The position numbers were made by a program, and so were the translations under genes. This document shows, piece by piece, positions 21,391-30,175 of a stretch of 37,495 bases of DNA. The DNA lies in assembly GCA_021793295.1 (NCBI GenBank), contig JAJYTA010000023.1, positions 1-37,495 of the forward strand, given 5' to 3'. The DNA comes from Actinomycetes bacterium (GTDB taxonomy: Bacteria; Actinomycetota; Actinomycetes; Jiangellales; Jiangellaceae). Numbering within the stretch: the stretch's first letter is position 1; every line of letters begins with the position of its first letter. The notes under the pieces are model-generated. The model saw nothing but the letters and a program-made list of their open reading frames with translations, ran no database searches and was not told the DNA's origin.

Positions 21391-22983
21391 TCAGCTCGTC
21401 CCGGCCACCAGCGGTTCGAGCACGACGTCCGGGTGCCGGCGCTGCACGGAGGACAGTCGCCACTTGTCCGGGAACAACGCGAGCAGGGCGCCGTCGCGGC
21501 GCTCGGCGACCTCGACCCCGGCTTCACCGTTCAGTAGCGCCACGTGCTCGGCCGCGGTCCGCCTGGCCAGCGAATAGGGCAGCGAGTCCAGCGCGACAGG
21601 CACGCCGAACTCCTGCTTCAACCGGGCGGTGGCCACCTCGAATTGCAACGGGCCGACCGCGGCCAGCATCGGCGCGCCATCGCCCCGGCGGTCGGAGTGC
21701 AGGATCTGCACCACGCCCTCTTCGGCCAACTGCTCGATGCCGCGCCGGAACTGCTTGGCTTTGCCGGTGTCGGTGGTGCGCGCGGTGGCGAAGTGTTCGG
21801 GTGCGAAACTCGGCATGCCCGGGAACGTGACGGGGGCGTCGTGGTCGTGCAACGTGTCGCCCACGGTGAGCGCCGAGGCGTTGACGAGCCCGACGATGTC
21901 GCCGGGGAAGGCGATGTCGACGGTTCCGCGCTCGCGGCCCAGCATGGCGCGCGCGTACTTGGTGGCGAACGGCTTTCCGGTGGCGGCATGGGTGACGACG
22001 GTCCCGCGTTCGAATCGCCCGGAGCACACTCGCACGAACGCGAGCCGGTCGCGGTGAGCCGGATCCATCCCGGCCTGGACCTTGAAGACCAGTCCGGAGA
22101 ACGGGGCGTCGACGGGGCGGGGCGAGCCGTCGACGTCCTCGCGAGCTGACGGCGCCGGGGCCAGCTCGAGCAGGGTGTTCAGCAAGGCACGCACGCCGAT
22201 GTTCGACACGGCCGCTCCGAAGAGCATCGGGGTGGAGTACCCGGCGCGGAACGACTCGTCGTCGACGGGGTCGAGCAGGGCGAGCTCGTCCAGAGCAGCG
22301 CTCCACTCGTTCGGGTACGCCGCCTTCGCCTCTCCCGCGGAGAGCACGGACTCATCGGCGATCCGGCTACCGCCGGGGGCGCGCTCGAACGTGATCATCG
22401 TCTCGGTGCCGCGGTCGAGCAGGCCGTGGAACGTCCCCGCCTCACCCACGGGCCAGTTGACCGGCGTCGCGTGCAGGTCGATGCGTTCGGCCAGTTGGTC
22501 GACGAGGTCGAGTGCGTGCAGGCCGGGGCGGTCCCACTTGTTCACGAAGGTGATGACGGGCACGCCGCGGTGGCGGCACACGTCGAACAGTTTCAGCGTC
22601 TGCGGCTCGAGGCCTTTCGCGGCGTCGAGGAGCATGACGGCGCAGTCGACCGCGGCGAGCACGCGGTAGGTGTCCTCGGAGAAGTCGGCGTGGCCGGGGG
22701 TGTCGAGCAGGTTGATCACGTGTCCGTGGTATTCGAACTGCAGCGCGGCCGAGGTGATGGAGATGCCGCGAGCCTGCTCCATCTCCATCCAGTCCGAGAT
22801 CACCGATTTACGGCCGGACTTGCCGTGCACGGCGCCCGCCTCACCGATGACTCGGGCATGCAGCGCCAGCGCCTCGGTCAGGGTGGACTTACCGGCGTCC
22901 GGGTGGCTGATGACGGCGAACGTGCGACGGCGGCGGGCCTCGGCGGCGATGTCCGCCGGGGCGGATGCGGGTGCTGTGACCAT
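21391..22983 (-). CDS. prfC: Peptide chain release factor 3
   Basis: A 530-residue translational GTPase of normal RF3 length. G1 is HPDAGKST (27-34), G2 lies in the RGISITSAA switch, G3 is DTPGHADF (94-101) and G4 is NKWD (148-151). RF3 recycles RF1 and RF2 from the ribosome after peptide release. ATG 22983 is the start. A -10 box TAGGAT (minus strand, 22994-22999) ends 10 bases before it, and a 12-bp tandem repeat covers the -35 region and beyond. It ends 9 bases from the convergent G6PDH stop; no terminator is visible there. Confidence 0.95.
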   Translation of the reverse strand: MVTAPASAPADIAAEARRRRTFAVISHPDAGKSTLTEALALHARVIGEAGAVHGKSGRKSVISDWMEMEQARGISITSAALQFEYHGHVINLLDTPGHADFSEDTYRVLAAVDCAVMLLDAAKGLEPQTLKLFDVCRHRGVPVITFVNKWDRPGLHALDLVDQLAERIDLHATPVNWPVGEAGTFHGLLDRGTETMITFERAPGGSRIADESVLSAGEAKAAYPNEWSAALDELALLDPVDDESFRAGYSTPMLFGAAVSNIGVRALLNTLLELAPAPSAREDVDGSPRPVDAPFSGLVFKVQAGMDPAHRDRLAFVRVCSGRFERGTVVTHAATGKPFATKYARAMLGRERGTVDIAFPGDIVGLVNASALTVGDTLHDHDAPVTFPGMPSFAPEHFATARTTDTGKAKQFRRGIEQLAEEGVVQILHSDRRGDGAPMLAAVGPLQFEVATARLKQEFGVPVALDSLPYSLARRTAAEHVALLNGEAGVEVAERRDGALLALFPDKWRLSSVQRRHPDVVLEPLVAGTS

Positions 22984-22993
22984 GTGATTTCTG

Positions 22994-22999
22994 ATCCTA
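22994..22999 (-). promoter_or_regulatory. -10 box TAGGAT of prfC
   Basis: TAGGAT on the minus strand ends 10 bases before the prfC ATG, leaving at most a few leader bases. The corresponding -35 window (about 23017-23022) lies inside the tandem repeat and does not match TTGACA. Confidence 0.45.
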
Positions 23000-23007
23000 C
23001 ATTCGTC

Positions 23008-23067
23008 GATCAGACCACCGATGAGGCCACCGATCAGGCCGCCGATCCGACCGCCGATCAGGCTACG
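23008..23067. repeat. Five 12-bp tandem repeats upstream of prfC
   Basis: Five consecutive units of the form GAT-(C/G)(A/C)G-(A/G)CC-(A/G)CC begin at 23008, 23020, 23032, 23044 and 23056; the last is diverged. On the minus strand the pattern reads as repeated GG-L-I codons. The array fills the gap between prfC and the hydrolase gene, ending 12 bases before the hydrolase stop. Confidence 0.85.
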
Positions 23068-23079
23068 TCGGCGAACGGC

Positions 23080-24021
23080 TCAGACGACGTTGACGAACGG
23101 CCGGTTGAGGTGCGCGGTGGCGAGCAGGGCGCCGCGGCGCCGCGCGCGGTGCAGTAACTTGCGGCGAGTGCCGCGTGCGCGTGCGTCGTCGTCTTCGAAC
23201 GCGTAGCTGACGTCCGGGTTCACCAACTGCACGGCGTGCACGAGGACGTCGCCGGTCACGACGATGTCCGTGGCGCCGTCGCTGACGACGAGCGACTGGT
23301 GCCCGGGGGTGTGCCCCGGCGTGGGTACCGCTGTGACGCGATGGCGTGTTCGGCCGTGCCCGCCGGCCAGCTGGGTGCGCCCGTGCACCTCGTGCAGTTG
23401 TCCGGTGGCTCGCAGCGGTTCCACGACATACGGCACCAACGCGCTGCCGGCGGCTTCCAACGCGGCCACCTCGGTGTGCTGCACCACGTAGCGTGCGCGC
23501 GGAAAGACCGGGTCGCCGTTGGGGTGGACCGCCCACCCGACATGGTCGGAGTGCAGGTGGGTCTGCACCACGAGGTCGACGTCACTCACCTCGATGCCGA
23601 TGTCGGCGAGGGCCTGAGGGAGCCGGCCGGGTACCGGCGCCCATCCCGACGCGGGGCTGCCGGCGGGTCCGACGCCGGTGTCGACCAGCGTGACACGGCT
23701 GCCGGGGCCGGTGATCACGAAGCATTGGAAGTTGAGATGCCACTGGCCGTCAGCGGTGAACGCCTCGGGGTCGACCGCGCGGGCTGCCGCCCAGTCGGCG
23801 TCGGTCGCGTCCGGGAATGCCTCGTCCGGGGTGCCCAGGCCGAATGGTCCTGCGGCGTCGAGCAAGCACATGACCTCCACCGCGCCCACATGGCGCGTGG
23901 CCACCACGCCACGCGGCGGTGGCGGGGCAGCGCCGGCCGCGGCGTGGGTGAGTGCGCTCGCGCCGGCGGTGCCAGTGGCGAGAAGCAGCGTACGTCGGTC
24001 GATCAGGTGCGCGTGGTTCAC
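23080..24021 (-). CDS. Secreted metallo-beta-lactamase-fold hydrolase
   Basis: A 313-residue MBL-fold protein. The N-terminus has RR at residues 9-10 followed by a hydrophobic stretch to an AHAAAG-like alanine-rich end, so export by the Tat or Sec route is likely. The metal motif is H155-L-H-S-D-H160, with a later PTPGHTPGH histidine and VTGD aspartate. This is the general pattern of lactonase or hydrolase members such as quorum-quenching lactonases; substrate unknown. The GTG start at 24021 follows GGAG 6 bases upstream. It is divergent from an ArsR-type regulator, which may control it. Confidence 0.85.
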   Translation of the reverse strand: MNHAHLIDRRTLLLATGTAGASALTHAAAGAAPPPPRGVVATRHVGAVEVMCLLDAAGPFGLGTPDEAFPDATDADWAAARAVDPEAFTADGQWHLNFQCFVITGPGSRVTLVDTGVGPAGSPASGWAPVPGRLPQALADIGIEVSDVDLVVQTHLHSDHVGWAVHPNGDPVFPRARYVVQHTEVAALEAAGSALVPYVVEPLRATGQLHEVHGRTQLAGGHGRTRHRVTAVPTPGHTPGHQSLVVSDGATDIVVTGDVLVHAVQLVNPDVSYAFEDDDARARGTRRKLLHRARRRGALLATAHLNRPFVNVV

Positions 24022-24064
24022 AGGTACTCCGTCCGTTCGGCATCGGCTACGGTGAGTCGACCTC

Positions 24065-24083
24065 GGCGCGCGATGTGCGCGCC
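24065..24083. promoter_or_regulatory. Palindrome in the ArsR-MBL divergent region
   Basis: GGCGCGC (24065-24071) and GCGCGCC (24077-24083) form a perfect 7-bp inverted repeat around GATGT. It lies 10 bases before the regulator ATG and between two divergent genes. It may be the operator of the ArsR-type protein or a hairpin that affects its ribosome site AAGGA. Confidence 0.45.
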
Positions 24084-24093
24084 AAGGATTCGA

Positions 24094-25242
24094 ATGACGT
24101 CGAATTCACCTCGGGGGCACGACGTGCTCACGTTCGACCTGGCCACGCACGGTCTCGCCCGCTCGAGATTCGCCCTGTCACGGCTGGTGGAGCTCAGCGA
24201 CGGGTTGGAAGTGCTGACGCATCCGAGTCGTGCGCCCTACGCCGAGCGATGGGTCCGGCGAACGCGCCGCCAGGTCGACCGCTCGGCCATCTCGGTCGTG
24301 CTCGCCTTGGTCGAGCACGATCACTGGTACGTCCCCGACTTCCTGGTGCCGGTACCGGACCGATACGAGCCGACGCTCGACGAGGAGCTCGCCGCGCTGG
24401 TCGCGACTCCGGCCGCGGTGGTGCTCGCCCAGCTCGCGACGGCGTTCCGGCTGGACGTGGCGCCGGTGTGGGCGGATGCCAGGGAGCTCGCGGGGTTCGA
24501 GGGGCTCGAGGGGTCTGCGGGGGCTGCCGGGGTGGACTGGCCCGGCTGGCCCAGCGGGTCCGGCGGGTCCGGCGGGTCCGGCGGCGACGATCGTCCACCG
24601 CTGCCGCGCGAAGTCGCCGAGGTGCTCGACGACGGCGGCGTGGAAGCACTGACCGCGTGCGTGGCCGACCAGCTGCTCCGGTGCTGGAAGGTGCTGCTCG
24701 CTGATTCGTGGGACGGCGTACGCCGGGTGCTCGATGCCGACGTACGGCGGCACGCCACGCTCGCGAGCCGGACCGGGCTGGCCGACATCGTCGGTACGGT
24801 GCATCCGGCGCTGTCCTGCGACGGTGGGTGCATCGAGCTCGAGCACGCGCGCACCGCGCGTGTCGGTTGCGCGTCGGGCGTGGTGCTCACCCCGTCGGTC
24901 TTCCTGCCGACCCCGGCGGTCTGGCTGGGTCGCCGCGGGCAAGCCATGATCGGTTACCCCGCACACGGCCGCGGGCAGGTGTGGTCGCTCCCGTCCCCGC
25001 TGGTGGGGGCGGCCGGTCCGCTCGGGGCCAGCCGGGCGGCCTTGCTCGCCGACCTCGGCGTACCGCGTTCCACCGCCGACCTGGCCGCCCGGCACGGGCT
25101 GAGCCCCGCGACGGTCTCCTACCACCTCCGGCTGCTCCACGACGCTGGATTGTTGAGCCGGCACCGGTCCGGGCGAACGGTGATGTACGAGCGAACCGAA
25201 CCAGCCGCGACGATCGTCACCGGGTCGGCTCCGGACCAGTGA
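24094..25242 (+). CDS. ArsR-family winged-helix regulator with large N-terminal domain
   Basis: A 382-residue regulator. The C-terminus (about 310-370) is an ArsR-type winged helix: STADLAARHGLSPATVSYHLRLLHDAGLL followed by the wing RHRSGRTVMYERTE. The long N-terminal part (VLTFDLATHGLARSRFALSRLVELSDGLEVLTHP) is characteristic of the DUF5937 class of actinobacterial regulators. A Gly-Ser linker encoded by 9-bp tandem repeats lies at about residues 154-163. ATG 24094 is preceded by AAGGA at 6 bases. Ligand and targets are unknown; the divergent MBL hydrolase and a lost transporter just downstream are candidates. Confidence 0.8.
   Translation: MTSNSPRGHDVLTFDLATHGLARSRFALSRLVELSDGLEVLTHPSRAPYAERWVRRTRRQVDRSAISVVLALVEHDHWYVPDFLVPVPDRYEPTLDEELAALVATPAAVVLAQLATAFRLDVAPVWADARELAGFEGLEGSAGAAGVDWPGWPSGSGGSGGSGGDDRPPLPREVAEVLDDGGVEALTACVADQLLRCWKVLLADSWDGVRRVLDADVRRHATLASRTGLADIVGTVHPALSCDGGCIELEHARTARVGCASGVVLTPSVFLPTPAVWLGRRGQAMIGYPAHGRGQVWSLPSPLVGAAGPLGASRAALLADLGVPRSTADLAARHGLSPATVSYHLRLLHDAGLLSRHRSGRTVMYERTEPAATIVTGSAPDQ
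24555..24581 (+). repeat. 9-bp tandem repeat coding a Gly-Ser linker
   Basis: Three perfect copies of CGGGTCCGG encode GSGGSGGSGG between the two halves of the ArsR-type regulator. The unit length keeps the reading frame, so copy-number change would alter only linker length. Confidence 0.9.
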
Positions 25243-25336
25243 GGACCTGGTCCGTCCGGCAGCGGTGACCGTCTTCACCAGCTACGTCCTGATGGCGCTG
25301 GCCGCCGCGCTCGTGTTCAAGCGCCGGGACGTCTGA
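25241..25336 (+). pseudogene. Probable 3' remnant of an ABC-2 type permease gene
   Basis: In a frame directly after the regulator stop, the bases encode EDLVRPAAVTVFTSY followed by a hydrophobic stretch VLMALAAALVF and the end KRRDV, then TGA. Ending in a membrane helix plus F-x-RRDV is typical of ABC-2 type transporter permeases encoded next to such regulators. There is no start with a ribosome site; the only in-frame GTG, at 25265, would give 23 residues. The best reading is a deletion scar of a former transporter operon; a small membrane protein is the alternative. Confidence 0.4.
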
Positions 25337-25342
25337 GCTGTG

Positions 25343-27313
25343 TCACCGGGTGGTTCGATCGCGGGCCGTCGCGGGCAGCCAGACCCGCATCTCCGACGGT
25401 CCGCGTTCGGCCCACCGGTGGTACGGCACGAGCACGATCTCAGCGGCTTCGGCGCAACCCGGGGCGCCGTCTGCAGCCGCCGCGTACGGCCAGGACGGTT
25501 CAGCGTCGGTCTCGGGACCGACGAGGCCCCGGACCAGCACACCGCCGTCGCCGTCCATCGGCGCATGAGAGGTGTCGACGGTCACGTCGTCCAGCCGCGT
25601 CCCGGGCGGCAGGTCTACGGATTCCGCGCAGTACACCAGCGGGCCGCGCTCCACCGCGACACAGCCGCGGACGGCGTCGACGCGCCGGTCCGGCCGGGTG
25701 AACCGCGGAGTCACCGGGAGATGCAGCCGGATCTCCTCGCCGGGGACCAACTCACGGTCGACCACCGCCGTGCCCGGCGCGACGTCGTGGCGCCGTTCCC
25801 CCTCCTCCAGCATCGCGCCGTGCGCCCATGACGGCACCCGCAGCCGCAACGCCACCGCCTCTGCGGGCGCCTGCCGCACCCTGACGACCACCAGGCCGTC
25901 GTCCGGATACGACGTCGCGACCTCGAGCCCCAGCGTGCGGCCGCAGCCCAGATCCGCCGAGATCCGCATCCCCGCGTACTGGAGCAGTGTCAGCTCGCCT
26001 TCGCCTGCGGTGGCCGCGTAGCTGTGCCACGTCGCCAGTGTCCGCGCGACGTTGGTCGGGCAGCACGACACGTCGAACCAAGCCGCGCGCGCCCCGCTCT
26101 CCGCGCGCAGGCTCACCCTGTCCTCGCCGGGCCAGTTGCCGGCGACGCGCTGGTGCAGCGGGTTCGCGTAGAAGAACGCTCGGCCGTCGGAGCGCGGCGA
26201 GGTCGCAATGACGTTCAGGAACGTGCGCTCGATCAGGTCCGCGTAGCGGATGTCGCCGGTGGCGAGGTAGAGCCGCCACGACACCATCACCGAGGCGACG
26301 CCCGCACAGGTCTCACAGTAGGCTCGGTCCGGCGGGAGCTCCCAGTCCGCGCCGAACGCCTCGTCCTGGTGCCGCGAGCCCATCCCCCCGGTCAGGTACG
26401 TCTGCCGCGCCACGGCGTGCGCCCACTGCCGTCGCACCGCGTCGAGCAGCGACGCGTCGTCGTACTCGACGGCGACGTCGACCGCTGCGGCGGCGAGATA
26501 CAACGCGCGCACGGCGTGCCCGCGCCACGTGTCCGCCTTCCGGACCGGCACGTCGTCCTGGAAGTAGGCGCGGCCCAGCGGGATATCGCGTAGCGTTCCG
26601 TGCCCGCGACGGTCCACGAACAGCCGCGCTTGTTCCAGATACCTTTCCTCGCATAGCGCACGGCCCAGCTCGGCGAGCCCGATCTCGATCTCCGGATGCC
26701 CGCAGACGGCGCGCAGCCCGTCGTCGCCGAACGTCTCGCAGACGTGATCGGCGGCCCGCCGCGCCACCCGCACCAGCTCGTCCTCGCCGGTGGTGCGCAG
26801 CCGCGCGACCGCGGCTTGCAGCAGATGCCCGGTGCAGTACAGCTCGTGTCCCATCTCCAGGTCGCTGTACCGCGGCTGCTGGTGTGCGTGGCCGTAGCAG
26901 GTGTTGAGGTAGCCGTCCGGGTCCTGGGCGGGCGCAATGCGCGCGGTCAGCCGGCGTACGGCCTCGTCGGCAGCGGGGTTCCCGGACCGGCCGAACTCCC
27001 AGCTCAACGCCTCGATGAGCTTGTACACCTCGGAGTCGGAGAACGACCAGCCGGGGCGGTCCGGTCCGGTGGTTCCGGCCGCCACCCGGTCGAAGTTCGC
27101 CAGCCACCCGAGCCGTTCCATCCAGTGCTCGCAGTGCTCGAACGTCGCTGCGGCGTTGGTGGCCTGGAGCGTCGCCCAGAACCCGCTGGTCAGCTGGACC
27201 TCGTTCAGCCCGAGCGGGCGTTGCCGTCCGAGCGAGGGGACGACCGGTCGCCCGCCGGTGGGGTCGGTGCCGGTCGACGTGCGGTGCGCAGTCACGGTGC
27301 TCCTTGCGGTCAT
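25343..27313 (-). CDS. GH127 beta-L-arabinofuranosidase
   Basis: A 656-residue enzyme of glycoside hydrolase family 127, (alpha/alpha)6 barrel with beta-sandwich C-terminus. The zinc-thiolate active site characteristic of the family is present: YCETCAG near residues 333-339 supplies Glu and Cys, and FDVSCCPTN near 413-421 supplies the two neighbouring cysteines, one being the nucleophile in the characterised Bifidobacterium enzyme. Without a signal peptide it is cytoplasmic and would release L-arabinofuranose from imported oligosaccharides. Its ATG overlaps the GH31 stop as ATGA; a GTG at 27295 behind AAGGAG is an alternative start. It is the last gene of the lacI-led operon. Confidence 0.92.
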   Translation of the reverse strand: MTARSTVTAHRTSTGTDPTGGRPVVPSLGRQRPLGLNEVQLTSGFWATLQATNAAATFEHCEHWMERLGWLANFDRVAAGTTGPDRPGWSFSDSEVYKLIEALSWEFGRSGNPAADEAVRRLTARIAPAQDPDGYLNTCYGHAHQQPRYSDLEMGHELYCTGHLLQAAVARLRTTGEDELVRVARRAADHVCETFGDDGLRAVCGHPEIEIGLAELGRALCEERYLEQARLFVDRRGHGTLRDIPLGRAYFQDDVPVRKADTWRGHAVRALYLAAAAVDVAVEYDDASLLDAVRRQWAHAVARQTYLTGGMGSRHQDEAFGADWELPPDRAYCETCAGVASVMVSWRLYLATGDIRYADLIERTFLNVIATSPRSDGRAFFYANPLHQRVAGNWPGEDRVSLRAESGARAAWFDVSCCPTNVARTLATWHSYAATAGEGELTLLQYAGMRISADLGCGRTLGLEVATSYPDDGLVVVRVRQAPAEAVALRLRVPSWAHGAMLEEGERRHDVAPGTAVVDRELVPGEEIRLHLPVTPRFTRPDRRVDAVRGCVAVERGPLVYCAESVDLPPGTRLDDVTVDTSHAPMDGDGGVLVRGLVGPETDAEPSWPYAAAADGAPGCAEAAEIVLVPYHRWAERGPSEMRVWLPATARDRTTR

Positions 27314-29313
27314 GCGGTCAGGGGGATGTCGGCACCCTCGCGGGTGAAGACGGGGATGCGGTCGAGCGGGCTGTCGACGTCACGCGTGCAGCCGCCGTCG
27401 ACGGCCTCGCCGGTCGCGGCGTCGATCCAGCGCGTTCCGGCGGGCAGGTAGACCCTGCGGGAGAGTTGTCCGGGATGTGTCACCGGCGCGACCAGGATGT
27501 CCGGACCGAACAGGAACTCGTCGTCGACGTCCCATGCGCGCGGATCCGCGGGATGGTCCACGAACAACGGACGCATCGGCGGCAGCCCGGTCCGCGACGC
27601 GGCCGTCATCTGCTCGTGGATGTACGGACGCAGCCGCTCACGCAGGTGCAACAGGCCGGAGATGATCTCGTAGGCCTCGTCGCCGTACGACCAGATCTCG
27701 TTCGGGCCGCCGGTCTGCGCGTACGACGTCGGCGTCCGGGGCTCGCGGTCTCCGTGCAGCCGGAACAGGGGGCAGAACACGCCGTACTGGAACCAGCGGA
27801 TCATCAGTTCCCGGTAGGCGGGGTCGCGGGCGTCGCCGCCGTGGAATCCGCCGATGTCGGTGGTCCACCAGGGGATGCCGGAGATCGCGAGGTTCAGCCC
27901 GGCGCGCAGCTGCCGGCGCAGTGAGTCCCAGGTGGCCGGGATGTCGCCCGACCACACCGCGGCGCCGTACTTCTGGGAGCCGGCCCAGGCGGAGCGGGAC
28001 AGCAACACGGTCGGTTCCCGCCCGGATGCGGCCATCCCCTCGGCGAACAGCCGGGCGTTGTCCCGCGGGTAGATGTTCGCGACCTCCGCCCCGGGACCCG
28101 CGTACATGGTCAGGTTGCCCGGATGGGCGGGGTTCAGCTCGGGTTCGGACGCGTCCAGCCAGAAGACCCGGATGCCGTGATCGAGATAGTTGCGGCGGAT
28201 CAGCTCCCAGACGTACTCGCGCGTGGCGGGGTTGCTGGGGTCGTAGAACGCGACCGGCATCGGGGTGGCCATGCCCTTGTCCTGGATGGTCTGGTGGTAC
28301 TCGACGCCCTGGTCGGAGCCGACCAGCATGCCGCGGTCACGGAAGTCGGCGAAGTTCTCCGACAGCGGCGAGACGGTGGGCCACACCGAGACCATGAGCT
28401 CGACGCCCATCTCCGCCAGCTCCGCCACCATCGCCCGTGGATCCGGCCACTCCGCGGGGTCGAAGCGGTAGTCGCCCATCGCGGACCAGTGGAAGTAGTC
28501 GGTGACGATGACCGACAGCGGGAGCCCGCGGCGCCGGTACTCCCGCGCGACGCCGAGCAGCTCCTCCTGGTCGAGGTAGCGCAGCTTGCTCTGCCAGAAC
28601 CCGCTCGCCCATGCGGGCAGGTCCGGGGCGTGGCCGGTGGCGTCGGCGTAGCGGGCGAGTATCCCGGCCGGCGTCGGCGCCGCGGTGATCCAGTAGTCGA
28701 TCTCCCGCGCCTGGCCTGCTTGCCAGCGGGTGCCGTTCTCGGCGAACTCGACCCGTCCGACGGCGGGGACGTTCCACAGCAGCCCGTAGCCGCGGCTGGA
28801 GAGCACGAACGGGACGGACACCTCGGCGTTGCGCTGAACCAGGTCGAGGGTCAGCCCCTTGAGGTCGAGCCGGCCGTGCGTGCGCTGGCCCAGGCCGTAG
28901 AGCCGCTCGTCCGGATACGCGGCGAACCGCTGGTGGATCTCGTACGCGCCGGACCGGTTGCCCTGGAAGTACCGCGCCCCGGGCAGCCAGAAGTGCTCCC
29001 GGCTCTCGGCGAGGAGCTCGGCGCCGGTGCTCGTCCGCGAGAACGTCAGCAGCGGCTCCGGGTAGGCGGCGTCGCGGTCGAACGCCACGTCGACGGTGAG
29101 CTCGCCGTGCACGAAGCGCGCCGAACCGTCGCCGACGTCGACGGCCGGCGGGCCGGCCGCGGGCGCGGCGTCCAGCGCTCCGTGACTGTCCGGCGGGATC
29201 CGGTACTGCGCCGCGCGGACGCGGACGCTGTCCGTCCCCCAGGCCTCGATCGTCAGCACTTCGTGCCGGTGCCGGACCTCGAGGGCGGTCGCCGTGGGGT
29301 GGAACGTGACCAT
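27310..29313 (-). CDS. GH31 alpha-xylosidase/alpha-glucosidase-like enzyme
   Basis: A 667-residue glycoside hydrolase family 31 protein. An N-terminal beta-sandwich with ERLYGLGQRTHGRLDLKG precedes the (beta/alpha)8 barrel. The barrel carries the nucleophile in FWLDASEPE (D near 386) and the acid/base in WSGD (D near 457). The DASEPE form is frequent in alpha-xylosidase-type members, but specificity cannot be fixed by eye. There is no signal peptide, so it acts in the cytoplasm. ATG 29313 follows GAGGAG at good distance. It is cotranslated with GH127 (ATGA overlap) and lies 43 bases behind the second permease. Confidence 0.9.
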   Translation of the reverse strand: MVTFHPTATALEVRHRHEVLTIEAWGTDSVRVRAAQYRIPPDSHGALDAAPAAGPPAVDVGDGSARFVHGELTVDVAFDRDAAYPEPLLTFSRTSTGAELLAESREHFWLPGARYFQGNRSGAYEIHQRFAAYPDERLYGLGQRTHGRLDLKGLTLDLVQRNAEVSVPFVLSSRGYGLLWNVPAVGRVEFAENGTRWQAGQAREIDYWITAAPTPAGILARYADATGHAPDLPAWASGFWQSKLRYLDQEELLGVAREYRRRGLPLSVIVTDYFHWSAMGDYRFDPAEWPDPRAMVAELAEMGVELMVSVWPTVSPLSENFADFRDRGMLVGSDQGVEYHQTIQDKGMATPMPVAFYDPSNPATREYVWELIRRNYLDHGIRVFWLDASEPELNPAHPGNLTMYAGPGAEVANIYPRDNARLFAEGMAASGREPTVLLSRSAWAGSQKYGAAVWSGDIPATWDSLRRQLRAGLNLAISGIPWWTTDIGGFHGGDARDPAYRELMIRWFQYGVFCPLFRLHGDREPRTPTSYAQTGGPNEIWSYGDEAYEIISGLLHLRERLRPYIHEQMTAASRTGLPPMRPLFVDHPADPRAWDVDDEFLFGPDILVAPVTHPGQLSRRVYLPAGTRWIDAATGEAVDGGCTRDVDSPLDRIPVFTREGADIPLTA

Positions 29314-29356
29314 GGGTGGTGCTCCTCGTGCAGAAGGGAGTGGCGGCGGTGCCGGG

Positions 29357-30175
29357 TCAGTCCTTGACGGCGCCGGCGGTGACGCCGCCGGCGACGTAGC
29401 GCTGCGCGACGACGAGCAGCACCGCGGCGGGGATGGACGCGACCACGGCGGTGGCCATGATCGAGTTCCACTGGGTCGTGTTGTTGCCGATGTAGCTGTA
29501 GATGCTCAACGTGATCGGGATCTTGTCGCCGTTGCGGTTGAGCGTCGAGGCGAAGATGAAGTCCGACCACGCCCACAGGAACGCGAACAGCGAGACGGTC
29601 AGCATCGCGTTCCTGCTGACCGGCAGGACCACCGACCGGAACGTGCGCCACGCCCCGGCGCCGTCGATCTTGGCCGCGTGCATCAGCTCCTGCGGGATCC
29701 CGGACATGAAGGCGGTGAACAGCAGCACACCGAACGGCACCGCGATGGTCGAGTCCGCGATGATCAGACCCCAGACGGTGTTCAGCCAGCCCAGCCGTAC
29801 GTAGATGGCGTAGAAGCCCATTGCCATCACCACGCTCGGGATCATCTGCGCCACCAGCAGCGTGAAGTTCAGCGGCCCTGCTCCCCAGGGCCGGAGCTTG
29901 GCGATGGCGAACCCGGCCGGCGCGGCGATCGCCAGCGTCAGCGCCACGCAGCCGAGGCCGATGCCGAGGCTCGTGGACAGCGCCGGCAGCTGCTGCGCAA
30001 ACACGTCGGTGAATCCTTCTGCCGTCGGATCCCATGGGAACCAGTGCGGGGGATCCGCGCGCATGTCGCTCGTCTTGGTCAGCGACACGTTGAACATCCA
30101 ATAGACGGGGAAGAGCATCAGCGCGGTGAACAGGATGCCCAGCGCCGTCTTCCACCAGGTACGTCGTGCCGTCAT
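29357..30175 (-). CDS. Sugar ABC transporter permease, MalG type
   Basis: A 272-residue permease with six membrane segments and the ABC-binding EAA-like loop, here MHAAKIDGAGAWRTFRSVVLP, characteristic of the MalG group of carbohydrate uptake (CUT1) systems. ATG 30175 overlaps the stop of the partner permease as ATGA. It works with the adjacent MalF-type permease and the lipoprotein binding protein. No ATPase gene is present in the operon, so a shared MsmK/MsiK-type ATPase elsewhere is expected. Confidence 0.92.
   Translation of the reverse strand: MTARRTWWKTALGILFTALMLFPVYWMFNVSLTKTSDMRADPPHWFPWDPTAEGFTDVFAQQLPALSTSLGIGLGCVALTLAIAAPAGFAIAKLRPWGAGPLNFTLLVAQMIPSVVMAMGFYAIYVRLGWLNTVWGLIIADSTIAVPFGVLLFTAFMSGIPQELMHAAKIDGAGAWRTFRSVVLPVSRNAMLTVSLFAFLWAWSDFIFASTLNRNGDKIPITLSIYSYIGNNTTQWNSIMATAVVASIPAAVLLVVAQRYVAGGVTAGAVKD

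Noticed and set aside
23236-24093. Long N-terminal extension of the ArsR-type regulator in frame upstream of 24094
   Set aside because: The upstream part runs antisense through the MBL hydrolase coding sequence, while ATG 24094 has AAGGA and begins at the conserved domain.
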